The notes under the pieces were generated by a model. That model had not been told where the DNA came from. It made no database searches and was given only the letters and a program-made list of their open reading frames with translations. The position numbers were made by a program, and so were the translations under genes. From the NCBI GenBank assembly GCA_937870675.1, contig CALMZN010000079.1, positions 1-18,777 of the forward strand: a DNA stretch of 18,777 nucleotides, written 5' to 3'. Shown one piece after another: positions 1 through 7,750 of this stretch (its first letter is position 1; the number at the start of each line of letters is the position of its first letter). Source of the DNA: an uncultured bacterium. GTDB lineage: Bacteria; Patescibacteriota; Patescibacteriia; UBA1558; GWA2-36-10.

Positions 1-994
1 TTTGATAGGTACTTTCGTTTCTTTGGCTATGGTTTTTGGTCTTTCTATGATTGCTACTAGGCGTTTGAGCAAAAATATTACCGCGCCAGTACAGAACTCA
101 GTCAAAGAATTGAGCAAAGTGGTGAATTTGTTGCTGAATTCAATACAGGGCTTATCAGATATCAGCCAAACCAACAATCAAATTTCCCAATTTTTGACAA
201 GCTCATCTCAACAACAGCAAAGCGGTCTGAAATCAGGCAGTCAGTCATTATCCAAAATGACCCGTTCTTTGGTGGAAATTACGCATAAGACAGGCGCGGT
301 CACCGCTAGTGTCAGTAAAGCCAATAAATTGGCGGAAGAGGGAAAAGCGCAGTCAGAAAATGCCTTGACCAGCTTGTCGGCTGTTAAGAATCTTTTGACC
401 GATACTCAGAAATTGAGTCAAGCCCTTGATCATTATGCCCAACAAGTGACAGAAATTGCCAAAAGAGTTGAAGCCGTAGCTGAGACAACCAAGTTTTTTA
501 GTTTGAATATGTCTATTGAGGCCAAAAAAACTTCTTGTAGCGAAGAATTTATCGGTTTTGTGGCTCAGATAAGAGACCTCAATAATATCAGTGAACAGGC
601 GGCTAGTAGCATACAAATGCTAGCCCAAGACATGCGTCGTCAAATTGATCAATCTAAGCAATCAGCCGTTTATGAATGGCAAGAAACCAACAAAAGCATT
701 AGCGTGGTTAGTCAGACCCTGAGTTTTTTGACAAAAATTATTAGCAATATTGCCAATATTGCTCATGATATTCAAGTAGTAAACTCCGAAACCACTAAGA
801 CCTCTCAAGACGCTGATCAGGTCAACAAAGCTATTTCCAATATTTCCAAACAATCAAAACTATTGGTCAAACAGACCGATGATATTACCAAGGTAATAGG
901 CGAACAATTAGTGGTCACTAGGTCGCTCAATAAATCATCAGTGGCCCTGAATAAAGTGACGGACACTCTAAATGATTTAGTGGGTAAGAATTAA
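1..994 (+). CDS. Methyl-accepting chemotaxis-like protein, 3' part
   Basis: This is the C-terminal part of a chemoreceptor that would signal to the CheW/CheA encoded just downstream. The gene is cut by the window edge: the frame is open to base 1 and the TTG at 2 is only the first possible start. About 330 residues are visible. Residues 1-18 are hydrophobic (last membrane helix), followed by R-rich residues and a HAMP-like start with ITAPV at 27-31. The rest is a long Gln/Ser/Ala-rich coiled coil. The cytoplasmic hairpin tip is recognisable at about 164-194 (SLNMSIEAKK then GFVAQIRDL) but is divergent. The usual EAARAGE is EAKKTSC, and the usual VVAxEVRxLA appears one residue shorter. It is followed one base later by cheW. 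The receptor call is fairly secure; its ligand cannot be seen. Confidence 0.8.
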   Translation, partial: LIGTFVSLAMVFGLSMIATRRLSKNITAPVQNSVKELSKVVNLLLNSIQGLSDISQTNNQISQFLTSSSQQQQSGLKSGSQSLSKMTRSLVEITHKTGAVTASVSKANKLAEEGKAQSENALTSLSAVKNLLTDTQKLSQALDHYAQQVTEIAKRVEAVAETTKFFSLNMSIEAKKTSCSEEFIGFVAQIRDLNNISEQAASSIQMLAQDMRRQIDQSKQSAVYEWQETNKSISVVSQTLSFLTKIISNIANIAHDIQVVNSETTKTSQDADQVNKAISNISKQSKLLVKQTDDITKVIGEQLVVTRSLNKSSVALNKVTDTLNDLVGKN

Positions 995-995
995 T

Positions 996-1412
996 ATGCC
1001 GGTTAAAACACAACAATTTATTACTTTCAAAATAGCTGGTCAGATTTTGGCCGCTCCCTTAAATAAATCCAGCCAATTTTTTAGTTGCGAGTATTTATTG
1101 CCCTTGCCTATAAATAATAAATATTTAGCCGGCATTGCCTATCTCAATGGTCAGCTAGTGACCATATTTCGAACAGACAAATTTTTTGGCTTGAGCTGGA
1201 AAATGCCTAGCAATCCGCAGTGCTTGCATTTTAGTTATCGCGAAGATTTTTATGGCTTAGCAGTTGATCAGGGTTTGGATACCGTAGCCGTCACCCAAAT
1301 TTTTCAAGAAAAAACCAAAAATATTTTTAATAAATATATAAAAATAAATAAGCAGAAAGTTTATATTGTGGAAATTGAAAAAATATTTTCGGAGTTAAAA
1401 ATTTATGTTTAG
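996..1412 (+). CDS. cheW: CheW-like coupling protein
   Basis: A 138-residue single-domain CheW-like protein, expected to link the receptor tip to CheA in the cytoplasm. The start gives the typical opening 'QQFITFKIAGQILAAPL', followed by a central 'YLAGIAYLNGQLVTIFR', which corresponds to the CheW motif of a new strand plus 'G...ipviDL'. The usual Asp-Leu after the strand is replaced here by FRTDKFFG. The length is slightly below the usual 150-170. It begins one base after the receptor stop and overlaps cheA by eight bases, so translation is probably coupled. Identity rests on domain pattern and position; sequence divergence makes a degenerate CheW possible. Confidence 0.82.
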   Translation: MPVKTQQFITFKIAGQILAAPLNKSSQFFSCEYLLPLPINNKYLAGIAYLNGQLVTIFRTDKFFGLSWKMPSNPQCLHFSYREDFYGLAVDQGLDTVAVTQIFQEKTKNIFNKYIKINKQKVYIVEIEKIFSELKIYV

Positions 1413-2955
1413 CGAGAAGTATAAAGATTTGTATTTGTCTACCACCCAAGAACAGCTCAAAGAGATGGCGGATGTTTTGCTTTTGCTAGAAAAAAATCCC
1501 AAAAATCCAGAATACTTAAAAACATTATTTATCAGCTTGCACGCCATGAAGGGTTCGGCGGCCACTATGGGCTACAAAGGCGCTATTGTTTATTTGCATC
1601 AAGTAGAATCGCTTATCCAGGCCATGATCAATGGTCTTTTGCCAGTTGACAAAGATAATTTAGATATTATTTTTAGAGCTTGCGATACTTTGCAATCCAA
1701 TTTGCAACACATAAATCATCATAGTCAGGAGCTTGATTTTCAGACAGCTATTGCCGAGCTGGACAAAATATTGAAATCTCCCGTAAAAATAAAACTAGCC
1801 GCTAAAACCACAAGCAAACAGGAGCCGGTTGATTTGGTAGCTCCACATGAAAGCACGGAGATGATTGTGGCCGCCAAACAACTGGATAAAATACAAAATA
1901 TAATGGATGATTTGCTGATCAATATCATGGGTATCAAAGGAGCGGCCGTCAAAAGTGGCCAGAGCCAGATTTTGTCAAGCACTATGAGCGCTGATACTTT
2001 GGCCAACAATTTGCGACGCGAATTAGAGAGGATGCGCATTGTGCCCTTGGAGCAGGCATTTTCCAACTTGCCTTATTTGGTACGCTCCATAGCTAAAGAT
2101 GAACGCAAAAATGTTGATTTGGTTATTGAGCACAACAATCTGTCTCTTGATAAATCAATTTTGGATGAGTTGTTGGAAATTATCGTGCAGTTGATCAAAA
2201 ATTCCATTGTGCATGGCATAAAATCCAAGCCCTCAGCCGGACAAATATTTTTGAGCGCCAATATAGAATCAGACGAGCTGGTAGTGACAGTCAGCGACAA
2301 TGGTCGGGGGATTGACTGGTCAAAAGTTTTGGCTTTGGCGGTCAATAAGCGCGTCATCAGCGTCGAGGAAAGCCGTAAAATAAAATTAGCTGATATTCCC
2401 AGCTTGCTTTTTCATGCGGGCATGTCCAGCAAAAAAAACATGGATATTCACGCTGGCCGAGGAGTGGGCTTGAGCGTGGTCAAAGATCGTTTGAAAAAGT
2501 TAAACGGCCATGTGGAAGTAGTCAGCGCTTTGAACAAAGGCACTAAGTTTATTTTGCACTTGCCCTTGCCTTTGTCAATTTTTCGCAGTATTGCTTGGCA
2601 GGTAGGCGACTGGCCTATGGCTATACCATTGTCTCATGTTGATCGAGTAGTCAAATTGCCAGCAGTAAAGGATGTCAGCAATGACAAATATTTTGTTTAT
2701 AACAAAAAAAAGATAAAATTATTAAGCTTAAGATCAATATTGCCGTTAGACATAAAAGCCCCAGCTAAGTATGTTTTGTTTTTGAATATTCAAAAAAATA
2801 TTTTTGCCTTGCCAGTATCCAGTAATATCAAAGAAAGTGAGTTGGTGATGAAAAAAAGTCCCACCATAATGAATTTGTTGCCAAAATTTAAGGGTTTGGC
2901 TGTTTCGTCAGCGGGTAAGGCGATTTTAATTATTGACCCCAATAATTTGTTGTAA
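1405..2955 (+). CDS. cheA: CheA chemotaxis histidine kinase
   Basis: Sensor kinase of the chemosensory array, which passes phosphate from ATP to a receiver. Domains in order: Hpt (P1, about 1-125) with the phospho-acceptor motif LHAMKGSA and His46; a P3 dimerisation region (about 155-215) ending in ERMRIVPLEQAF; a P4 HATPase (about 216-388) with N box IKNSIVHG (Asn266), G1 box DNGRGID (298-304) and G2 box GRGVGLSVVK (351-360); and a P5 CheW-like domain (about 390-516). There is no separate P2 receiver-docking domain, so at 516 residues it is shorter than E. coli CheA. All catalytic motifs look intact. The ATG lies inside the end of cheW, with a GGAG at 1391-1394 ten bases upstream. It is in an operon with cheW and the receiver gene. 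Confidence 0.95.
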   Translation: MFSEKYKDLYLSTTQEQLKEMADVLLLLEKNPKNPEYLKTLFISLHAMKGSAATMGYKGAIVYLHQVESLIQAMINGLLPVDKDNLDIIFRACDTLQSNLQHINHHSQELDFQTAIAELDKILKSPVKIKLAAKTTSKQEPVDLVAPHESTEMIVAAKQLDKIQNIMDDLLINIMGIKGAAVKSGQSQILSSTMSADTLANNLRRELERMRIVPLEQAFSNLPYLVRSIAKDERKNVDLVIEHNNLSLDKSILDELLEIIVQLIKNSIVHGIKSKPSAGQIFLSANIESDELVVTVSDNGRGIDWSKVLALAVNKRVISVEESRKIKLADIPSLLFHAGMSSKKNMDIHAGRGVGLSVVKDRLKKLNGHVEVVSALNKGTKFILHLPLPLSIFRSIAWQVGDWPMAIPLSHVDRVVKLPAVKDVSNDKYFVYNKKKIKLLSLRSILPLDIKAPAKYVLFLNIQKNIFALPVSSNIKESELVMKKSPTIMNLLPKFKGLAVSSAGKAILIIDPNNLL

Positions 2956-2957
2956 AT

Positions 2958-3374
2958 ATGGCTAATCCAAAAATACTATTTGTTGATGATGATAATTTTT
3001 TGCGCAAAGTGTATGAAGCCGAGCTCAAAGATCGGAATTTTGAGGTAATTTTGGCGTCAGACGGCGAGGAGGGCTTAGAGAAGGCCCAGCTAGAAGATCC
3101 GGATTTGATAATACTGGACATGATTATGCCCAAGAAAAGTGGCTTTGAAGTGCTGACCGAATTACAGCGCAATCCCAAAACCAGAAATATTCCGGTGATT
3201 ATTTTGTCCAACTTGGGTCAAGAAGATGACAAAAAAAGAGGCATTGACTTGGGGGCGGTTGATTATTTGATAAAAGATAATATAAGCTTAGGAATATTAG
3301 TTGATAAGATAAATCAGTATTTGAATTCACGCACGCAAAGTAAGCAAGCCAAAATTAATTCCCTAAAAACATAA
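2958..3374 (+). CDS. CheY-like single-domain response regulator
   Basis: A 138-residue receiver protein with no output domain, so it should act through protein contact after phosphorylation by CheA. The acidic pocket is Asp10-Asp11-Asp12, the phospho-acceptor is Asp54 in LIILDMIMP, the switch Ser is Ser84 in VIILSN, and the conserved Lys is Lys106 in DYLIKD. All key residues of the family are present. It starts two bases after the cheA stop and ends three bases before pilB, which places it between the chemosensory genes and the pilus motor. A role in controlling pilus extension is inferred from this context. It could equally be called CheY or PilG/PilH-like; the sequence alone does not separate them. 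Confidence 0.92.
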   Translation: MANPKILFVDDDNFLRKVYEAELKDRNFEVILASDGEEGLEKAQLEDPDLIILDMIMPKKSGFEVLTELQRNPKTRNIPVIILSNLGQEDDKKRGIDLGAVDYLIKDNISLGILVDKINQYLNSRTQSKQAKINSLKT

Positions 3375-3377
3375 GCT

Positions 3378-5063
3378 ATGGCCATAGTGAGTGATGAAAA
3401 AGTTTATCAAATTATTAGTAAATATGGCTTGATTAAGCCCGATGTTTTGGATACAGCTTTGAAAACCGCGCAAGCACAAAACTTGGATTTTGTTAGTTTT
3501 TTGATCAATCAAGAATTGATAAAATCTTTGGAAATTGGCCAGCTGATAGCTAATAATTTGCATGTCAAATATGTAAATTTGGCTAAAGAAAACATAAAAA
3601 CGGAAATTTTGACCCAGTTGCCGGAGATTGTCGCGCGTAAGCAAAAGATGCTTATTTTTAAGCGTGATGCTGAAGGCACTCATGTGGCTATGGCCGATCC
3701 TTTTGATTACCCAATGATCAAATCTTTGGAGAAAAAATTGGGTGACAAAATCATTCCTTATTATTCCACTGATCATGAGTTGGAAGATGGCTTGCGTTTG
3801 TACAAAAAAAATATACAAACTGAATATGTCAGTAATATTCAAAAAAATGCCATCAAAGCCCAAGGGGCTTCCAAGGAGGATATTTCAGTCATTAGGTTGG
3901 TTGATGATATTATCAACTATGGTTTTATGAATCATGCTTCAGATATTCATATTGAGCCGACAGAAAAAGAGATTGTCATTAGATTCCGGATTGATGGCTT
4001 GCTGTACGATATCATGAACTTGCCAAAAAATATTTTGGAAATGATTGTCACTAGGGTCAAAATTCTGGCTAAGTTGCGTACAGATGAAACCAGAGCTTCG
4101 CAGGATGGCAAAATTATCACGGAAGTAGAAGGTAGCAAGCTAGATGTCAGGGTCTCCATCTTGCCAATTGTGCACGGTGAAAAAGTAGTTATGCGTCTTT
4201 TGTCTTCTAAGGGTAAATATTTTACCTTGGAAGAATTGGGTATGAACGAAAAAGACCTAGGCGCGATCAATGAGGCAATCGGCAGGCCTTATGGCATGAT
4301 CCTATCTACTGGACCGACTGGCTCTGGTAAAACTACCACTTTGTACGCTTTGATAAAAATACTCAACAAACGAGATATAAATATTTGCACCATTGAGGAT
4401 CCAGTAGAGTACAGCTTGGATGGAGTCAATCAAGTGCAGGTCAACCCAGCGACCAATTTGACTTTTGCGGCTGGCTTGCGGTCACTGCTTAGGCAGGATC
4501 CAGATATTATCATGGTCGGAGAAATTCGCGATAATGAGACAGCCGGCATTGCCATCAACTCAGCCATGACTGGCCATTTGGTTTTGTCCACTTTGCACAC
4601 CAATGACGCGGCCACGGCTTTACCTAGATTATTGGATATGCAGATTGAGCCATTTTTGGTGGCCTCAACCGTCAACATTATCATTGGGCAAAGATTGATT
4701 AGGAAGATTTGCATGAAGTGTATTTATAGTTACACTCTTTCCACTCAAGAAATAGAGGATATAAAAAAAGAAATCAACATTGACAAATTTGTCAACACCG
4801 CTCAAGTCAAGGAGATTCGGCTGTATCGTGGCAAAGGATGTGATGCCTGCAATCATACTGGCTATACTGGTCGTATTGGTATTTTTGAAGTTTTAAAAAT
4901 AGAGGAGAATATTAGGGAGCTGATTGTGGCTAGAGCTGATTCTGATCAGCTTAGCAAGACGGCTATCAGCAATGGCATGACTACTATGCTGGAGGATGGT
5001 TTTGTAAAAGCTTTTTCAGGCAAAACAACTATTGAGGAAATATTTAGAGTGACCAAGCAATAA
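3378..5063 (+). CDS. pilB: Type IV pilus assembly ATPase PilB
   Basis: Hexameric cytoplasmic ATPase that powers pilus extension. It is 561 residues long, the normal PilB/GspE size. The N-terminal about 150 residues form an MshEN/T2SSE_N-type domain. The ATPase core has Walker A GPTGSGKT at 312-319, the Asp box around TIEDPVEY (338-345), Walker B DIIMVGEIRD at 376-385, and the His box GHLVLSTLHTND at 399-410. A four-cysteine zinc site is visible at Cys445, Cys448, Cys488 and Cys491. The N-terminal domain and the cysteines argue against the retraction ATPase PilT. It sits three bases after the receiver gene and two bases before pilC. Whether the MshEN domain binds c-di-GMP cannot be judged from its degenerate motif. 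Confidence 0.97.
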   Translation: MAIVSDEKVYQIISKYGLIKPDVLDTALKTAQAQNLDFVSFLINQELIKSLEIGQLIANNLHVKYVNLAKENIKTEILTQLPEIVARKQKMLIFKRDAEGTHVAMADPFDYPMIKSLEKKLGDKIIPYYSTDHELEDGLRLYKKNIQTEYVSNIQKNAIKAQGASKEDISVIRLVDDIINYGFMNHASDIHIEPTEKEIVIRFRIDGLLYDIMNLPKNILEMIVTRVKILAKLRTDETRASQDGKIITEVEGSKLDVRVSILPIVHGEKVVMRLLSSKGKYFTLEELGMNEKDLGAINEAIGRPYGMILSTGPTGSGKTTTLYALIKILNKRDINICTIEDPVEYSLDGVNQVQVNPATNLTFAAGLRSLLRQDPDIIMVGEIRDNETAGIAINSAMTGHLVLSTLHTNDAATALPRLLDMQIEPFLVASTVNIIIGQRLIRKICMKCIYSYTLSTQEIEDIKKEINIDKFVNTAQVKEIRLYRGKGCDACNHTGYTGRIGIFEVLKIEENIRELIVARADSDQLSKTAISNGMTTMLEDGFVKAFSGKTTIEEIFRVTKQ

Positions 5064-5065
5064 AT

Positions 5066-6277
5066 ATGCAGTTTAATTATAAATTGACCGACAATCAAGG
5101 AAAGATTAGCAAAGGCAAATTAGAAGCCGCTAATATTCAGGAAGCTCGCAATCGCTTGGCTTTGCAAGAGGGGACTTTGGTTTCTTTGGAACAGCGTGAC
5201 CAAGAAAAAAAAGGCGTTTTCAAAAAGCAGATGATTATTGGCAATATGCGTTTGGTAGACAGAGTCATGATGTCCAAGCATTTGTCAGTCATGATCAAAG
5301 CTGGTATGTCTATTGACGCGGCTCTTGAGGTTTTGGGCGATGGTGCCACACCGTTGATTCGTGATCGCATGGCCGGCTTGCTCAATGAAGTGCGCAAGGG
5401 TAATTCTTTTGCCAATGCTTTAAAAAAATACCCCAAAGATTTTAATAAACTGTTTGTCAATATGGTGGCCGTTGGGGAATCATCAGGCACCTTGGCTAGC
5501 AATTTGGAAATTTTGGCTGTCCAACAACACAAAACCTACGAGTTGCGTAATAAAATAAAAGCGGCCTCAATCTATCCGATAATAATCTTGATTGCTGTCT
5601 TGGGTCTGATGACCATGGTGTCCACGCTGGTTCTGCCCAAGCTCAAAGCTTTTTTTGAGGCCTTGGGAGACAATATGCCGCCCTTGACTAGATTTTTGCA
5701 AGCGGCCTCTGGTTTTTTGAGTAGCTATTGGTGGCTGATCATTACCTGTGTCTTTGGTATTATTGTGCTAATTCAAGTGCTAGAGCGGTTTTATAATACT
5801 CGCCTGTGGTTGCATTATTTTTATTTAAAAATACCGGTGCTGGGGAAAATTATTCGCCAAATGAATTTGGCTCTGTATTGTCGGACTATGGCTTCATTAT
5901 TAAATAGTGGTATCACCATTGACCAGGCCTTAAAAATTGTTTCCGAAACATTGACCAGCGCTGTTTATCGCGAGCAATTGATTATTGTTTATCACAATAT
6001 TTTGAAAGGCAACGCGCTATCTGACGCCATGGCTAATCGCCATTATTTTCCACCAATGCTTTTTCGGATGATAAAAGTGGGAGAAAATTCCGGCAATTTA
6101 AGCGAGGTGCTTGATTATTTGGCGGATTTTTATGAAGAGGGCGTTGACAATGCGGCCAAGAATTTTTCTAGTGTTTTGGAGCCGGCCTTATTGCTTATCA
6201 TTGGTTTGACAGTCGGCGTAGTGGCTATTGGTATTATCCAGCCAATATTTAAACTGATGGAATTGTCTGGTGGTTAA
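5066..6277 (+). CDS. pilC: Type IV pilus inner-membrane platform protein PilC
   Basis: Polytopic membrane protein that forms the assembly platform turned by PilB. It is 403 residues long, the usual PilC/GspF length. An N-terminal segment (1-60) is followed by two repeated T2SSF domains. The first (about 66-190) contains MVAVGESSGTLASNL (133-147) and the second (about 265-395) contains MIKVGENSGNLSEVL (335-349), the family signature occurring twice. Membrane helices are visible at about 168-190, 222-242 and 373-395. It begins two bases after pilB and is followed three bases later by the prepilin genes. Confidence 0.96.
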   Translation: MQFNYKLTDNQGKISKGKLEAANIQEARNRLALQEGTLVSLEQRDQEKKGVFKKQMIIGNMRLVDRVMMSKHLSVMIKAGMSIDAALEVLGDGATPLIRDRMAGLLNEVRKGNSFANALKKYPKDFNKLFVNMVAVGESSGTLASNLEILAVQQHKTYELRNKIKAASIYPIIILIAVLGLMTMVSTLVLPKLKAFFEALGDNMPPLTRFLQAASGFLSSYWWLIITCVFGIIVLIQVLERFYNTRLWLHYFYLKIPVLGKIIRQMNLALYCRTMASLLNSGITIDQALKIVSETLTSAVYREQLIIVYHNILKGNALSDAMANRHYFPPMLFRMIKVGENSGNLSEVLDYLADFYEEGVDNAAKNFSSVLEPALLLIIGLTVGVVAIGIIQPIFKLMELSGG

Positions 6278-6280
6278 AAT

Positions 6281-6811
6281 ATGCCAATCAATTTTAAAAA
6301 AAATATTTTTTCTGTTTCTTTACCTGGGTTCACCCTCTTTGAAGTTTTGTTGGTAGTGGCGATTATGCTTATTTTATTATCTTCAAGTGCTTCACTCCTA
6401 AGTAGTCGTACTCAAGAAAAGGGCTTGGATGCCAGTGCCCGAGCAGTTGTTGATCACATTAGCAAGGCCAGAAATTACGCGGCTACTGGTTATTTTTCTT
6501 CGGCTTGGGGTGTAAAAATATTGGACGACAATTCATCCTGCTTCAACAGCGGAGATTGCGTAGTGGTTTTTAAGGGCAAAGATTATGCTACTCGCGATAG
6601 CGCTTATGATAGTATTTTTGATTTAAAAAATGGCGTTTCTTTATCTAGCAACCAGCAAAACGAATTTTATTTTTCCCAAGTGGCTGGCTGGCTGAGCACT
6701 ACGACCGTTGCTTATGAAATGACCGAACAGCGCGTAATTTTGGTCAACAATGTTAGCCAGCAAAAAATAGTCAGCACCACGCCGGCTGGTTTGGTTTATT
6801 ATGGGGATTAA
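6281..6811 (+). CDS. Minor pilin/pseudopilin (GspH/FimU-like)
   Basis: Prepilin of 176 residues. A 16-residue leader ends in Gly16, followed by the class III motif FTLFEVLLVV, so a prepilin peptidase (not in this window) would cut before Phe17 and leave Glu at +5. The hydrophobic helix spans about 17-40. The globular part has two Cys close together (SSCFNSGDCV), probably a disulfide. It is the first of four successive prepilin-like genes whose order and features match GspH-I-J-K. In type IV pili such proteins form the priming and tip complex. Assignment as GspH/FimU-like rests on position and small size; the globular domain itself was not matched to a specific family. Confidence 0.85.
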   Translation: MPINFKKNIFSVSLPGFTLFEVLLVVAIMLILLSSSASLLSSRTQEKGLDASARAVVDHISKARNYAATGYFSSAWGVKILDDNSSCFNSGDCVVVFKGKDYATRDSAYDSIFDLKNGVSLSSNQQNEFYFSQVAGWLSTTTVAYEMTEQRVILVNNVSQQKIVSTTPAGLVYYGD

Positions 6812-6814
6812 GTT

Positions 6815-7750
6815 ATGTGTAAAAAAATAACCAGAAAAATTATAAGAAAATTAACAGGATTTTCTTTAATAGAACTAATAGTGGCTATTGGTATTTTTTC
6901 TATTTTAGCTTCGGGCGTGGTTTATGTTTTTGTGACATCATATAAGAATTTTTTTGGGGTTGGTGATAAACAAGTGATTGTTCAATTTGCTCAAGAAGGC
7001 ATGGAGGCCACGCGTAGCATCAGGGATAATGGTTGGCAGACAATAGTAGCCGCCGCTGATAACAGTGATAGGGGAGTAGAAAAAACCAATGGTGTTTGGC
7101 AGTTTGCTGGAACCAGCAACACTTTGAATGACTTGACTAGGGTGATAATAGTTAGCCCTGTTGAGCGTGATGGCACTGGCGCCATTGTGGCTTCAGGTGG
7201 CACAGATGATCCAGACACCAAGAAGGTGACGGTCACAGTGTCGGGCTCAGGCATCGCTGATTATGTTTTGACTACATATTATACCAATTGGTCAGCCAAG
7301 ACCTGGGAGCAGACCGATTGGTCTGGCACTACTGCCAATGAGTTTTGGGCGAGCATGAACACGGCTTCATCGTCTTATAGCAATATTAGTACTTCAACGG
7401 TCGGTCAAGTAGAGTTGAATTTTGTTGATGAAGCATATAGCACTCCCGGTAGTTTGGTGTCCTCTATATTTGATATTAGTTCCACTGACAAAGTATTGAC
7501 CAGCATAAATGTTAATCAGAGTGTGCCAAGTGGTTGCTCTTTGACTCTTACTTTGGAAGGATCAAATGATATTTCTTTTTCTAGTTACACTAGTGAAGCT
7601 TTTGTTGATAATAGCACAAATAATTTTACCAGCAGTACCCCGGCTAATCTTAATAATCTTAGATATCTTAGATATAGCTTGGCATTGACAGCTTGTGATA
7701 GTGATACTCAAACACCAGTTTTATACTCAATGCGTCTTAATTTTAGGTAA
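6815..7750 (+). CDS. Minor pilin/pseudopilin with C-terminal beta-sandwich-like module (GspI/PilV-like)
   Basis: Prepilin of 311 residues. The leader ends at Gly15 and is followed by FSLIELIVAIGIF, giving Glu at +5 after cleavage; the hydrophobic helix is 16-40. The stretch EGMEATRSIRDNGW (61-74) is the kind of helix end common in prepilins of this bacterial group. Residues about 195-311 look like a separate Ser/Thr-rich beta module, starting with a 'G.l.SsifDi' pattern (212-221) and containing two cysteines (241 and 294) that could pair. Second of the four minor-pilin genes, with a GGGGA at 6803-6807 seven bases before the ATG. The C-terminal module may bind a surface or a sugar; that is inference. 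Confidence 0.85.
   Translation: MCKKITRKIIRKLTGFSLIELIVAIGIFSILASGVVYVFVTSYKNFFGVGDKQVIVQFAQEGMEATRSIRDNGWQTIVAAADNSDRGVEKTNGVWQFAGTSNTLNDLTRVIIVSPVERDGTGAIVASGGTDDPDTKKVTVTVSGSGIADYVLTTYYTNWSAKTWEQTDWSGTTANEFWASMNTASSSYSNISTSTVGQVELNFVDEAYSTPGSLVSSIFDISSTDKVLTSINVNQSVPSGCSLTLTLEGSNDISFSSYTSEAFVDNSTNNFTSSTPANLNNLRYLRYSLALTACDSDTQTPVLYSMRLNFR

Noticed and set aside
743..763. AGCAATATT-GCC-AATATTGCT inverted repeat in the receptor gene
   Set aside because: It arises from repeated Asn-Ile-Ala codons (ISNIANIA) in an AT-rich coiled coil; not clearly beyond chance.
3363..3863. Minus-strand frame of 166 codons
   Set aside because: It is antisense to pilB, has no recognisable motifs and is best explained as a shadow of the real gene. 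All other minus-strand frames are rejected for the same reason.
7660..7680. Tandem CTTAGATAT repeat
   Set aside because: Only two copies, encoding Leu-Arg-Tyr twice; coincidence or minor slippage, no wider array.
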